Shown here: piece by piece, positions 1 to 8,844 of the stretch
Layout of the letters: each line of letters opens with the position of its first letter
How positions within the stretch are numbered: position 1 is the stretch's first letter
DNA from: Paenibacillus baekrokdamisoli
Lineage (GTDB): Bacteria > Bacillota > Bacilli > Paenibacillales > Paenibacillaceae
Assembly (NCBI RefSeq): GCF_003945345.1
Contig: NZ_AP019308.1
Location: 4,295,501-4,359,500, forward strand
Direction of reading: 5' to 3'
Length of the DNA: 64,000 bases
Notes under the pieces: generated by a model
Database searches by the model: none
Told to the model about the DNA's origin: nothing
What the model saw: only the letters and a program-made list of their open reading frames with translations
Made by a program: the position numbers and the translations under genes

Positions 1-608
1 TCCTTGAGTCCGGTAAGATGATAAGTCTTACGTAGAAAGTCGAACGATAGGTTATAGATCTGCTGATTCACATCGTTTAGGATCATTTGATAATCGCGTT
101 TGTAGTCCATTTTCACAGGAAAAATCTCCAGCTGTAGCCCAAGTACAGCCTGCCCGTATAGACGAAGCTCCAAATCCGTTAATCCAACTTCACTTTGGAA
201 ATTGAGAATTCCAGCGAGAATATTGCCTTTTCCAAGTGGCTTTACGGCTTGTCTAATATGAAGATTCTCATGGTAGAAGCTGAGCGGAACGTCTTGCTTC
301 TTCTCAATGACAAGCTCATAAGACTGCGTCTCAAAGAAGATTGGGTATGCAATCTCTCCCCTCTGCCAGTCTTTTAGCTCCTTCGTCTCTGGATTAAAGA
401 GCAAAACTCTCTCTATCTCTAGCGAAGTAGACGGCACATTTATGTTCAAATGGGCAGGTAGTAACTGATTGTCATCGGTTCTATGAAGCTGTAGAGAGTC
501 CACTTTCGGGTGAAACGGCTTACCCTGAAGGTACAGATTAAATAGATTCGTCTCAATGCGAAGCAGCTCAATACTCACATTAGGAGAGCCAATAGGAGGT
601 GAATCCAT
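1..608 (-). CDS. DUF2357-type McrC-like partner of McrB (C-terminus beyond window)
   Basis: The first ~202 residues of a longer protein are visible; the gene runs off the window at position 1. The reading frame starts at ATG 608 (MDSPPIGSPNVSIELL) behind a GGAGG/AGAGG Shine-Dalgarno and overlaps the 3' end of the McrB-like gene by ~29 bp, so the two are almost certainly translationally coupled. The sequence resembles the N-terminal beta-rich part of DUF2357 proteins, which in known systems pair with an McrB AAA+ motor and end in a PD-(D/E)XK nuclease domain; that nuclease part would lie outside the window. The in-frame GTG at 578 is an alternative start but has no better ribosome site. The family call rests mainly on position next to McrB and general resemblance. 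Confidence 0.6.
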   Translation of the reverse strand, partial: MDSPPIGSPNVSIELLRIETNLFNLYLQGKPFHPKVDSLQLHRTDDNQLLPAHLNINVPSTSLEIERVLLFNPETKELKDWQRGEIAYPIFFETQSYELVIEKKQDVPLSFYHENLHIRQAVKPLGKGNILAGILNFQSEVGLTDLELRLYGQAVLGLQLEIFPVKMDYKRDYQMILNDVNQQIYNLSFDFLRKTYHLTGLK

Positions 609-3336
609 CTTCCTCTAACCTCCGTAGCATGAAAGCCAGCTTGCGAGCGCTGAGGGGATATTTAGCCTCTGCTTCTTGCCCACTGGATTTCCATTTCGAA
701 TAGAGTTCTGATGCATCATCCATCAGATCGTTAATAGGTAAGGACTTCCCAATAGCTTCCTGAAGGAGCTGAAGCAACACTCGCTTCACAGATGAACTGC
801 TTCCTTGTACACGTGGCAACAGCTTTTGTAGCAACTGCAGATCGAAAGCTTTTTCCTCGCTCATTAGTTCAAACTGCTCATTGTAGATCATATAGAAACA
901 GACGGCATCCCTGATGCGGAAACCTACATGCGAATGAATCTGTTCCAGAATGTCGTTCACCTTGACCAGCTTCGCCGTCACCTTCTGCACAAGCTCCTGA
1001 TTACGATCATAGGCGTCAATTAGCTGCAGGTACTCACTTCGCAAGAAGGGGTTGGTCGTACGCACAGTGGCTGTTTCATTAGTTAATCCACCAGGGAACT
1101 GTTCCAAATTGATGTAGTTGAATTCAATTGTATTGGCACGGTCTAACACTTTTTTGCTAAAAGGATGCGTCGTCTCGTCCATATTCACCGTGCCAATGAG
1201 ATATACATTATCCGGGAACGCTAAGCCGCCATAGATGGGCTGATCTTCGGTGTTTAAACTATCCGAGTGAATAAGTGGTACCGTCACGATTCGCTCATTC
1301 CGCCACTCTTGCGTCTCAATCACACTGAGTAAGTCGCTGAAGTAATGCTCAACACGCGCCAAGTTCATCTCATCTAAGCAGACAAAATAGGGCTTATTCC
1401 GGTTGCTTTCCTTTGATGCTTCCACCAGCACTTCAGATAGTCGCCCTGGACGGAAAGCTCCCGTTAAGTCCTTGTAGCCGAGCAGATCAGAAGGATCACT
1501 CCAGTCTGGTCGAACCGGAATGAGGTTGAATTGATGATTTAGGCTTGTAGCTCCTAGTGCCTCCGCGAAGAGCTTGACCAGCTTGGTTTTGCCCGTACCT
1601 GAGACTCCGGCTAGAATGACGAATGGCTTGGTCTTGAGGGATAAATAGAAGTTCTCGATGAGGTCATCTGGAAAGTGGAAGCCTCTGCTTTCGATATAGG
1701 ATTTAATATGATTGACTCGCTCCACTACCGTTAATGTATCCACAGGCTCCACCTCCACCTCGGCTATATAGCTATATTGATCTCGTGATTTACTAACGTA
1801 TCCAAGCTCCTCTAGCCAATTCAACATGAATCGCGACCGATTTTCCTGCGTCACGCTTCCCCACTCCTCCTCCATGTTCATGGCAGGGATGAAGACATCG
1901 TTGAACCGATTAAGGTTGAATGTAACTAACTCCTCTACCAATGAAATAGCAAGATTCATGACTTTTACAAGGTTGGTTGCATATTCATTATCAATTGAAT
2001 CGAATAGAAACTGTCTTACGATACGAACCTGCTCTTGACTTAACTGCCAGATTGATTCTCCCTTAACTTGATAATAATCTTTGCCTCGGATCGTTAAGGA
2101 ATATTCACCAGCCTCTATGGTTAAGAGATCAAGCTCTTGCAGCGCTCTTCCTACATGTTGAATTCTTTCCTTTGGATTCTTCACATCGTCCCCTGAGAAT
2201 AGGACGGAACCTTGGTTGGATACAAGCTCTTCAATTGAAACATTCCCAGCACGGTGTGCCCCCAAATAGCAGATAATACCTTGACCTAGATAGAGGTGAG
2301 CCATCGTATATTTGAATACTACGGGAGTAGGATGTTGAACTTGCTGGGCAGTATGGTCTGCATAAACCTTGTAATTGTCCATTACATTATTCAGATCAGA
2401 AATGAGTTGTCCATCACTAGGAATATGGTTACGATCATAGCGAATATAAGCCACCGTAGATACCTGATAATCGCGTCCAATCCCTGTCGAAGTTAGCTGA
2501 ATATTTTCATCTCGTTGTAAGTCGTTAAGTGGCAGAAGTTGTCTCATTTCCTGTACCTTTTGCTCCAAATATCGATATCCTTCACGTTTTCCATGATCTC
2601 TAAGTGGAACTGTTACACCCTGATTCAACGTCAAGTAGACTGCACTCATATCCTCAGCAAATAGGTAAACAACATATTCACCATGCTGAGTAGTGTTCGT
2701 TAACCGCTTGTCTAGAATTGCGATCCAAGGAATATTGGCCCAGTTACCTTGCCCAATAGAGCCTTGTACTTTATAATCTCCACCTATGAATGACAAGGAT
2801 TTAAAGAAATCTGGAATTGAATTCCGAACTAGCTTCCCAACTGGATGACTTGCGAACGTTTGCGTCTTGGATTCTATGTAGTTAGACATGACGTAGTTTA
2901 TGGAATCTTGTAAAGAGAAAGAAACAGGACGGAGCTGGTTATTGTATTGAATGAGCTCTGACTGTGCATAATTCTTTAATTCTTGTAACAGCTCGTCATC
3001 TAAATATGACCATATGTCTGACTTGAACGTAATTGTATCAGAAGTAGTTTCAAGTATGCTGGATAGAGCCTCTATCGGAGTTTTGAGAAGGGAATTTACT
3101 TGGGCTAATGTAAAGTCATTCCAACTCTCAGCAACTCCCTGAGGTGGGGAGTCCACTACTTCTCCTTCATCGGTACTTGTTCGGTAATATGACAAAAACC
3201 GCTCAGCAACTGCGTTGAGCGGTAGAAATTGAAGTTTGGTTTCGTTATACTCGTCAATAATGGACAGGATTAAGACCATTTTATAAGACTTTTGTCTTAC
3301 TTTAAATAGGGATGCTAGCTCTACTGGTAGTGTCAT
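580..3336 (-). CDS. McrB-like AAA+ GTPase with MrcB_N (DUF3578) domain
   Basis: Motor subunit of a modification-dependent (type IV-like) restriction system. Residues ~165-330 look like the MrcB N-terminal domain (YKVQGSIGQGNW, then VVYLFAEDMSAVYLTLNQG). A McrB-type AAA+ module follows: Walker A GVSGTGKTKLVKLFAEALG, Walker B VCLDEMNLARVEHYFSDLL, and the GTVNMDE sensor segment that is typical of McrB GTPases. The frame is open from a TTG at 3351, but ATG 3336 has GGAG at a proper distance and is preferred (918 residues). The gene overlaps the DUF2357 gene downstream and follows the Mrr-like gene by ~80 bp, so it sits in a four-gene operon. The ligand recognised by the N-terminal domain cannot be read from sequence. 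Confidence 0.85.
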   Translation of the reverse strand: MTLPVELASLFKVRQKSYKMVLILSIIDEYNETKLQFLPLNAVAERFLSYYRTSTDEGEVVDSPPQGVAESWNDFTLAQVNSLLKTPIEALSSILETTSDTITFKSDIWSYLDDELLQELKNYAQSELIQYNNQLRPVSFSLQDSINYVMSNYIESKTQTFASHPVGKLVRNSIPDFFKSLSFIGGDYKVQGSIGQGNWANIPWIAILDKRLTNTTQHGEYVVYLFAEDMSAVYLTLNQGVTVPLRDHGKREGYRYLEQKVQEMRQLLPLNDLQRDENIQLTSTGIGRDYQVSTVAYIRYDRNHIPSDGQLISDLNNVMDNYKVYADHTAQQVQHPTPVVFKYTMAHLYLGQGIICYLGAHRAGNVSIEELVSNQGSVLFSGDDVKNPKERIQHVGRALQELDLLTIEAGEYSLTIRGKDYYQVKGESIWQLSQEQVRIVRQFLFDSIDNEYATNLVKVMNLAISLVEELVTFNLNRFNDVFIPAMNMEEEWGSVTQENRSRFMLNWLEELGYVSKSRDQYSYIAEVEVEPVDTLTVVERVNHIKSYIESRGFHFPDDLIENFYLSLKTKPFVILAGVSGTGKTKLVKLFAEALGATSLNHQFNLIPVRPDWSDPSDLLGYKDLTGAFRPGRLSEVLVEASKESNRNKPYFVCLDEMNLARVEHYFSDLLSVIETQEWRNERIVTVPLIHSDSLNTEDQPIYGGLAFPDNVYLIGTVNMDETTHPFSKKVLDRANTIEFNYINLEQFPGGLTNETATVRTTNPFLRSEYLQLIDAYDRNQELVQKVTAKLVKVNDILEQIHSHVGFRIRDAVCFYMIYNEQFELMSEEKAFDLQLLQKLLPRVQGSSSSVKRVLLQLLQEAIGKSLPINDLMDDASELYSKWKSSGQEAEAKYPLSARKLAFMLRRLEEDGFTSYWLS

Positions 3337-3419
3337 ATCGTTTCGCTCCAAACCATAATTTGACTAAATGTGTTAAGTTTAGAATTCGATATGATAGTTA
3401 TAAAGTCCTCTAATGACAA

Positions 3420-4145
3420 CTATGTAGTGATGACATGTCGGCACTTAGGAAATGAGCTGCATCCGTAGAACTCACCTTTTGGACCTTTTCGAAGCATCAT
3501 CTTTGAACCACATCGACCACAAGTACGTTCAATAGCAGGGAGCTGTTCTCTAACTTTTTTAGCTGATGGAGCAGCCCCTGGGTTTAACTTCAGAATCATT
3601 TCAATTAGCTGTTCTCGATTAATCAATATAATGTCATTTGATTTAGCTAGTGAATATGCCTCATCTGTGAAATCTCGATTCGCTACAACCCATCCCTCGG
3701 CAGCCTTATAGTGTGCGATTGAAGCCTTGACCTCTTGAACAGACTTTAAACCAACGCTTTTACTATATCGCTTTGCCTGAACAACTATTTTCTTAGCAGC
3801 CTTCGTTAACACCAGATCAGCACCATAGTCGCCTGAGGCTCTAGTCACTTCTACCGCATATCCATGTGCCTTAAACAAATGACCAAGATAATGTTCAAAT
3901 TGTCGTCCATCCATTTCATCAATTTCTTTAATTCCAGATCTCTTTAGCTTTTCTTCGAGAAGAATTCTACGAAAAATCTGAATTGCAACAAATATAACCA
4001 AAACAAAGCCAGCTGCTATCCCACCAGCCGCAATTGACTTTGTTAAATTAAAAATCCAGAAGAAAGCCCCGATCACCCCCAGCATGAGGAGACCCTCAAT
4101 TAACTTCTCTAGCTCTTTCTGCTGCTTTTTCTTTTTCCTCGACAT
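3420..4145 (-). CDS. Membrane-anchored Mrr-like restriction endonuclease with topoisomerase-type zinc ribbon
   Basis: Three parts are visible in 241 residues. A basic start (MSRKKKKQQK) leads into two hydrophobic helices (~residues 18-65) that should anchor it in the membrane. A Mrr-type PD-(D/E)XK domain (~75-185) shows the GDYGADLVL ... IVVQAKRYS pattern, i.e. an acidic residue followed by Q-x-K. A C-terminal four-cysteine ribbon (CGRCGSKMMLRKGPKGEF then GCSSFPKC) is of the kind found at the end of topoisomerase I. It starts 3 bp after the stop of the DUF2075 gene with an AGAGGA ribosome site, so both are cotranscribed. TM-Mrr-zinc proteins are widespread as lone genes in Firmicutes; finding one inside an McrB operon is less usual. 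Confidence 0.85.
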   Translation of the reverse strand: MSRKKKKQQKELEKLIEGLLMLGVIGAFFWIFNLTKSIAAGGIAAGFVLVIFVAIQIFRRILLEEKLKRSGIKEIDEMDGRQFEHYLGHLFKAHGYAVEVTRASGDYGADLVLTKAAKKIVVQAKRYSKSVGLKSVQEVKASIAHYKAAEGWVVANRDFTDEAYSLAKSNDIILINREQLIEMILKLNPGAAPSAKKVREQLPAIERTCGRCGSKMMLRKGPKGEFYGCSSFPKCRHVITT

Positions 4146-4147
4146 TC

Positions 4148-6019
4148 TTATGTCCTCTTCTCATTAATGGCTAATCTATTCATTATGTACCTATGTAATG
4201 CTTCATCCCTGCAATAAACATAACAGCCTCTCATACCTCTCGACATGAGAATTTTATAAATGTTCTTTACTAATGCGTTCAATTGAGCCGGGTTATCTTT
4301 TAACCCTTTCTTCCCCGTCTTGTCTTTGTACTCGGTGTAGTCTGTATAAAGTTCTCCCGTGCTTTCATTGAACTTCAGGTCATTACCAATAATAATGCCT
4401 ACATATTCGAACTCTAACCCCTGTGTTGTATGGACACAACCAACTTGATTAATCCCATCTGAATGGACTGCCCATGTTTCTCTTATGGAGTGTCCATTCC
4501 AAGGCAAGCTAAACTGATGCTCTTCAATAATTACATCTTCTACTTGGCCATTGAAGTTACCATTCTTCTGGTCTGTCCAAGTCCAAGCGAACCCGGCTAA
4601 TAAGCGAGCTTTCCGACCTTGCTCTTGTTTATCCTTGATTAACTCATATAGTCGATGAGGTGAATCCACTAAACGAAAATCGAAAGTATCTTGATCCCAC
4701 CCATTGAAATTTCCTGTATCCTGAATTCCAAGTATGTCATCTACCCAATTCAAGAAACCTTCTGCTCCAGCACACCTGAATTGCGCATGTAATTCATATT
4801 CATGAATTTCTGATTTTGACTGACTCGCGACTCGTTTGATCTCCGCAATTGTTCCAATATCATCTGGGCGTATTCTTTGATTATCATCTATAAAGAAGAC
4901 ACTAACTTTTGAACTCTTTATTATATCTTCTATCTGACTAACGCCTTTGTACATATAGCTACCTTTACCTTTGAGACGATGCGCTTCATCTACAACTAGA
5001 ACGTCAAACTCGTCCTCCTTGGTGTCTACAAAACTCCCTGAACCCATGAATAAACTTTTGGTTCTCATCTTAGATAGCGCACTTTGCTTCGTTAGCATTT
5101 CAATCATAACATTTCGAAATGATGAGTTTGGTGCAACGAACTTTGTATTTAAACTATTACGTAAGAGCCCTCCTAGAGCATTCATTGAAATAACTGATTT
5201 CCCTGTACCGGGTCCACCACGTATTATTATTGTCCGCTTTTTATCTTGTTTCTTGGCTAGTGTAATAATCGTTTCATATGCAATCTTTTGCTCATCAAGC
5301 AATACAAAGTCGGAATTCCCTTCAAACAATGCATTAATATGTTCGACTAATGACTTTGAAGGTACGATTTTCCCGTTCTCTATGTCATATAAGATTTGCA
5401 TCCCTTGGCCTTTACCAACATATTTGAAGATAAAGTCCTGTAATTTTCTAGTTTCATGCGAAAAGAATAACGGCGCTTCTTTTATTGTTTTTTGATATTG
5501 TTCGAGCTTGAGTGGTTCGGGATCTTTCTCTCGATAGTTATGTAGGAATGCTACAGAGTGAGAAGTTACACCATTGTCGTATACTGCTTTATTCATATCC
5601 ACTATAAATTGCCGATAGGACCAAGCTTGATAGGATGGATGTGTTGTCTCTCTAACAGCTCCATTAATAGATGTTCTTACGATATCTTCCTTTTCGGTAG
5701 AAAATGCTTCTTCCCATTGTTTCAATTCTACAATGATAAAATTTCTGTTCTGATTTTCATCTTGACCAGCAACAATAAAGTCGATTCGCTTACTTGTTGA
5801 AGGAATGTTGTATTCTATCATTACGCCACAATCATCTGAGACCTTTGAGTTTCTTATGATACGCTCCATGAACTGCATAGAGTTATTCCAGGAACGCCAT
5901 TCGGATACTGAAGGGCGTTTACCTAGTTTCTCAATAAAAGCAGATTCGATGTTTAATGCTATCTTGTTATCATCGACAGCTTCTTTGAATTGGGCTACTG
6001 AGCTGCTGTATATAATCAA
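4148..6019 (-). CDS. DUF2075 helicase/ATPase with N-terminal PD-(D/E)XK-like nuclease
   Basis: A 623-residue nuclease-helicase. The N-terminus has a restriction-type core, RIDFIVAG (D80) then FIIVELKQW (E98, K100). A DUF2075 P-loop helicase follows: Walker A RGGPGTGKSVISMN (~268-280), DEAH box DVLVVDEAHRLKG, arginine-bearing ELHAQFRC, and C-terminal motif VGCVHTTQGLEFEYVGIIIG. The likely start is TTG 6019, preceded by AAAGGAG at 9 nt. It is the first gene of the operon that continues with the Mrr-like, McrB-like and DUF2357 genes. DUF2075 proteins are recurrent members of defence islands; the exact substrate is unknown. Confidence 0.85.
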   Translation of the reverse strand: MIIYSSSVAQFKEAVDDNKIALNIESAFIEKLGKRPSVSEWRSWNNSMQFMERIIRNSKVSDDCGVMIEYNIPSTSKRIDFIVAGQDENQNRNFIIVELKQWEEAFSTEKEDIVRTSINGAVRETTHPSYQAWSYRQFIVDMNKAVYDNGVTSHSVAFLHNYREKDPEPLKLEQYQKTIKEAPLFFSHETRKLQDFIFKYVGKGQGMQILYDIENGKIVPSKSLVEHINALFEGNSDFVLLDEQKIAYETIITLAKKQDKKRTIIIRGGPGTGKSVISMNALGGLLRNSLNTKFVAPNSSFRNVMIEMLTKQSALSKMRTKSLFMGSGSFVDTKEDEFDVLVVDEAHRLKGKGSYMYKGVSQIEDIIKSSKVSVFFIDDNQRIRPDDIGTIAEIKRVASQSKSEIHEYELHAQFRCAGAEGFLNWVDDILGIQDTGNFNGWDQDTFDFRLVDSPHRLYELIKDKQEQGRKARLLAGFAWTWTDQKNGNFNGQVEDVIIEEHQFSLPWNGHSIRETWAVHSDGINQVGCVHTTQGLEFEYVGIIIGNDLKFNESTGELYTDYTEYKDKTGKKGLKDNPAQLNALVKNIYKILMSRGMRGCYVYCRDEALHRYIMNRLAINEKRT

Positions 6020-6156
6020 TGGTTAATTCTCCTTTAAACTAAAGAACATGTTATTTTTATAATTCAGAATACTTTTCATAATTCTCCGAGAATATTCCAT
6101 TCAGATTTTCCTGATTATCTTGAAATGTATTCCATGACAAACTTATAAAAAGTAAG

Positions 6157-6182
6157 TGTAAAAAACCTCCACTCGGAGGTTT
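6157..6182 (-). terminator. Rho-independent terminator of the Hachiman operon
   Basis: AAACCTCC-GAGT-GGAGGTTT hairpin read on the minus strand, followed by a T run. It lies ~100 bp past the HamB stop and separates the Hachiman operon from the McrBC-like operon. Confidence 0.7.
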
Positions 6183-6195
6183 AATGATAAAGTGT

Positions 6196-6275
6196 TGGTA
6201 GAGACTATCGGGATCAAACCGCCGAGCGCTTGCATGCCATGCAAGCGCTCTCCCGCAGTGGTTATTTCACTACCA
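6196..6275 (-). other. tRNA-Ala(GGC)-like relic containing a 27-bp near-perfect palindrome
   Basis: On the minus strand this reads like the middle and 3' part of a tRNA: GGGAGAGC, an anticodon arm CTTGC-ATGGCAT-GCAAG (anticodon GGC, alanine), a T-arm-like GGCGGTTTGATCCCG and a final CCA. The D-stem does not pair, the T-stem has a mismatch, and the 7-bp acceptor pairs at only about four positions, so I do not believe it is a working tRNA. Positions 6224-6250 form a 13+1+13 palindrome, and the outer ends TGGTAG/CTACCA also pair, so the whole element can fold as one long hairpin. It sits between two defence operons. The rest of 6020-6285 holds only the adjacent terminator. Confidence 0.5.
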
Positions 6276-6285
6276 AAAAAATAGA

Positions 6286-8844
6286 TTATTTTAAACCTTT
6301 TTGCACATTAAAAACTTCCCTTTTTAGAAAAGCCGCTAGTCTGGTTTTATCCAAATCAAGTCTTGCCAACCAGCTTACACAATCTTCTCTAGTTATATCA
6401 GGTCTTTTTCCAAATTCTCTAGATAGTGAGATTGAAGCGGCTCTAGATAAACCAATTGACATGAACGTTAAAGGAGGCATTGAACAAGCTCCGTATTCAA
6501 GAAAACTGGAAATAGGATATATCTTTACATAAGATTCTGTTTTCCCAAGTTCTTCAAGGTGACACTTGAGTAATTGAGTATATAATTGTGTGTATTTAAC
6601 AAACGTAAATCGTATTTCAGTTTCCAGAGTATCCATAAGTTTTTTTACATGGGATGTAATTTTTGATGGTTTTTCATCAGGTTGTAATCCATGTGCAATT
6701 AGTTCAGATAGTGGATTTCCAGCCATCCACTTATGTCCTATTACAGTTAAACGACGTATCTGAGCTTCTGAGTACCTTCCAAGTAGTATATGTTCATTTA
6801 TTAGAGTGAAAATATAATTGAGTCTGTTAAATGACCCTGACTCAAATGGAAAGTAAGGAAGTAGTGTATTCCAATTTGAAACTTTTTTAAAGTATCGCCA
6901 AAGAGAATTTATTCTATCTGGGAGTATTCCTGGATTTTGTTTAAGAATTTCAACTGGTGCAATGTAATCACTAATAATTTCATCTATTGTGTAATCAATA
7001 TCAGCAAGGAACTTCATATTCTCATCTGTCATATATTTCGAATTTACAAGAGTTTCTCCTAATTCTAAGCGATTTCTTACTACCAAACTAACTATTTGTT
7101 CGTTATAATCATCTCTACCTGAGCCTTGTTCCCTGTCTTTTACAAAATCATTTACTTTATCCGATTCTTCTTTTAGTCGCTTTTCAAGAGCAGGTTGAAT
7201 TTTTTGTGTTCTTGGAGAATTAATTGGATTTTCATCCCAACTTTCAGGTTCTATACAAATAATGTTACCTGATAAATCTTTCCCCATTCTTCCCGCACGA
7301 CCAGCTAAATTCCAAAAATCAATTCCTTTTAGTGGAGAATCACCCCTTGTAGGTTTATAAATGAAAACATTTTTAGCAGGTAAGTTTAATCCTTCAAGTA
7401 AGGTTGAAGTACAACAGACTACTTTAATTAATCCAGCTTTCATAAGGTCTTCAACACCTGATTTGACGATTGCAGGTAGCTTACTGAAATGAAAAGCAAT
7501 ACCAGAACGTATAAAATTTGATAACTCGTACCTTGGATGAATATGTTCCTCAATAAAGTCAGCAAACTCATTTAATTCATCTATATCTTCAGATTTAAAT
7601 TTCTCTGATTCAAACAAGAACCTTGCAGTCTTTGCAGATTCAATTGGCTCACTAGAATATACAATTGATGTTTGTTCATTCCAAAGATTTGTTACATAAT
7701 CACAAAGAACTCTTGCCCTAGACACACCTTTACCTGTCGAAGTAAATCCAACAGATCCCAAAGATTTTTCTGCTCCATCGACAATTTCTTTAAGAAAAAT
7801 ATTTTTTTTGATTTTAACTGCTTTTATAAGATTTTGTCTTACAACGGTAGATTCATCAAAATCAGCATTTTCTCTATCATATCCAAAAGTCTCAAGTAAA
7901 ATTTCAGGATTACTCACAAGAGGACTAGCAAAGAGAATCTTTGTTTCAGACCATACTTTCAATGTGAATTTAATTGCTTCCTCTAGTAATACTCCTCTAT
8001 CACCATGCTGAATTTCCTGAGCTTCATCTACAATTAATATTTTTACTTTTAGTTTTTGTGCATCATTTGAAGCACAAAGTTGATAAAGCCTCTCTTGAGT
8101 TAGTACAAGGACATTGGAAAGATAAGGTTTATCAATAACATTCTGAATATCAGAACTACATGATATATTTATATTTTTAATATTACTTTGTGCTGCAATT
8201 TTAAATACATCATCCATTACCTGACGTATAAGGGCTCTTGTAGGAACAATATAAATAACTGTTGAACCTTGATTCTTATAAAGAATATCTAATAAATATC
8301 TGATCAAAACATAAGATTTTCCTGCAGATGTCGGAGCAGAAATACTACTGGCAAGAGAATATGTAACAAGGCTCATTACTTTTTTTTGAAATCTTGTTAA
8401 AATAGTTGGTTGTTCCATGAAATCTACAGTAAACAATGTTTCATTGACAAGAGCTTCTATTGATGAAAAATAACTTAAATGCTCTTTATACTCTAGCTTC
8501 TCGCTCTCAATATTTGATTTATCAAGTACCAATGGAATTGAAGGGAAGTTAGTTAATCTATTTAATATTAGTAAGCAAGAAGATAAAACCCCATATGACA
8601 AACTATATTTAGGTAAAATTGTAGTGATTGTGAGAGCTGTTTTTTTATTCTCATCTAATTCAGACATGGATAACATCGCAGCCACTTCAACTAAATATCT
8701 TTCATCATCCTGATTAATAAGTTGAGGATGTTGGTTGAGTACTTTGAATGACTCATATATCTCAATGTTTTTTATTTTTGAATAAAGTGATGTAAAACGT
8801 TCTTCAATTACTATTTCAGTAATTAATTCATTTATTCTGTTCAA
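6286..8844 (-). CDS. hamB: Hachiman HamB, superfamily 2 DNA helicase
   Basis: 852-residue SF2 helicase, the effector-restraining partner of HamA in the Hachiman anti-phage system. Visible motifs: Walker A SAPTSAGKSYVLIRYLL, motif Ia IVPTRALI, DEAQ box ILIVDEAQEIQHGDRG, motif V CCTSTLLEGLNLPAKNVFIY and motif VI NLAGRAGRMG. It starts with a TTG (8844) whose last bases overlap the HamA stop (TTGA), with GGGGGG upstream, i.e. translational coupling. In studied Hachiman systems the helicase senses damaged or abnormal DNA and releases the nuclease. The gene is strikingly A/T-rich compared with the Wadjet genes next door, suggesting separate acquisition. Confidence 0.9.
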   Translation of the reverse strand: MNRINELITEIVIEERFTSLYSKIKNIEIYESFKVLNQHPQLINQDDERYLVEVAAMLSMSELDENKKTALTITTILPKYSLSYGVLSSCLLILNRLTNFPSIPLVLDKSNIESEKLEYKEHLSYFSSIEALVNETLFTVDFMEQPTILTRFQKKVMSLVTYSLASSISAPTSAGKSYVLIRYLLDILYKNQGSTVIYIVPTRALIRQVMDDVFKIAAQSNIKNINISCSSDIQNVIDKPYLSNVLVLTQERLYQLCASNDAQKLKVKILIVDEAQEIQHGDRGVLLEEAIKFTLKVWSETKILFASPLVSNPEILLETFGYDRENADFDESTVVRQNLIKAVKIKKNIFLKEIVDGAEKSLGSVGFTSTGKGVSRARVLCDYVTNLWNEQTSIVYSSEPIESAKTARFLFESEKFKSEDIDELNEFADFIEEHIHPRYELSNFIRSGIAFHFSKLPAIVKSGVEDLMKAGLIKVVCCTSTLLEGLNLPAKNVFIYKPTRGDSPLKGIDFWNLAGRAGRMGKDLSGNIICIEPESWDENPINSPRTQKIQPALEKRLKEESDKVNDFVKDREQGSGRDDYNEQIVSLVVRNRLELGETLVNSKYMTDENMKFLADIDYTIDEIISDYIAPVEILKQNPGILPDRINSLWRYFKKVSNWNTLLPYFPFESGSFNRLNYIFTLINEHILLGRYSEAQIRRLTVIGHKWMAGNPLSELIAHGLQPDEKPSKITSHVKKLMDTLETEIRFTFVKYTQLYTQLLKCHLEELGKTESYVKIYPISSFLEYGACSMPPLTFMSIGLSRAASISLSREFGKRPDITREDCVSWLARLDLDKTRLAAFLKREVFNVQKGLK

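Noticed and set aside
4971-5495. Plus-strand 174-codon frame within the DUF2075 gene
   Set aside because: It is antisense to clear helicase motifs and has no start signal.
6196-6275. Functional tRNA-Ala
   Set aside because: Only the anticodon arm is sound; acceptor, D and T stems have mismatches and the CCA pairs with the 5' end instead of being free.
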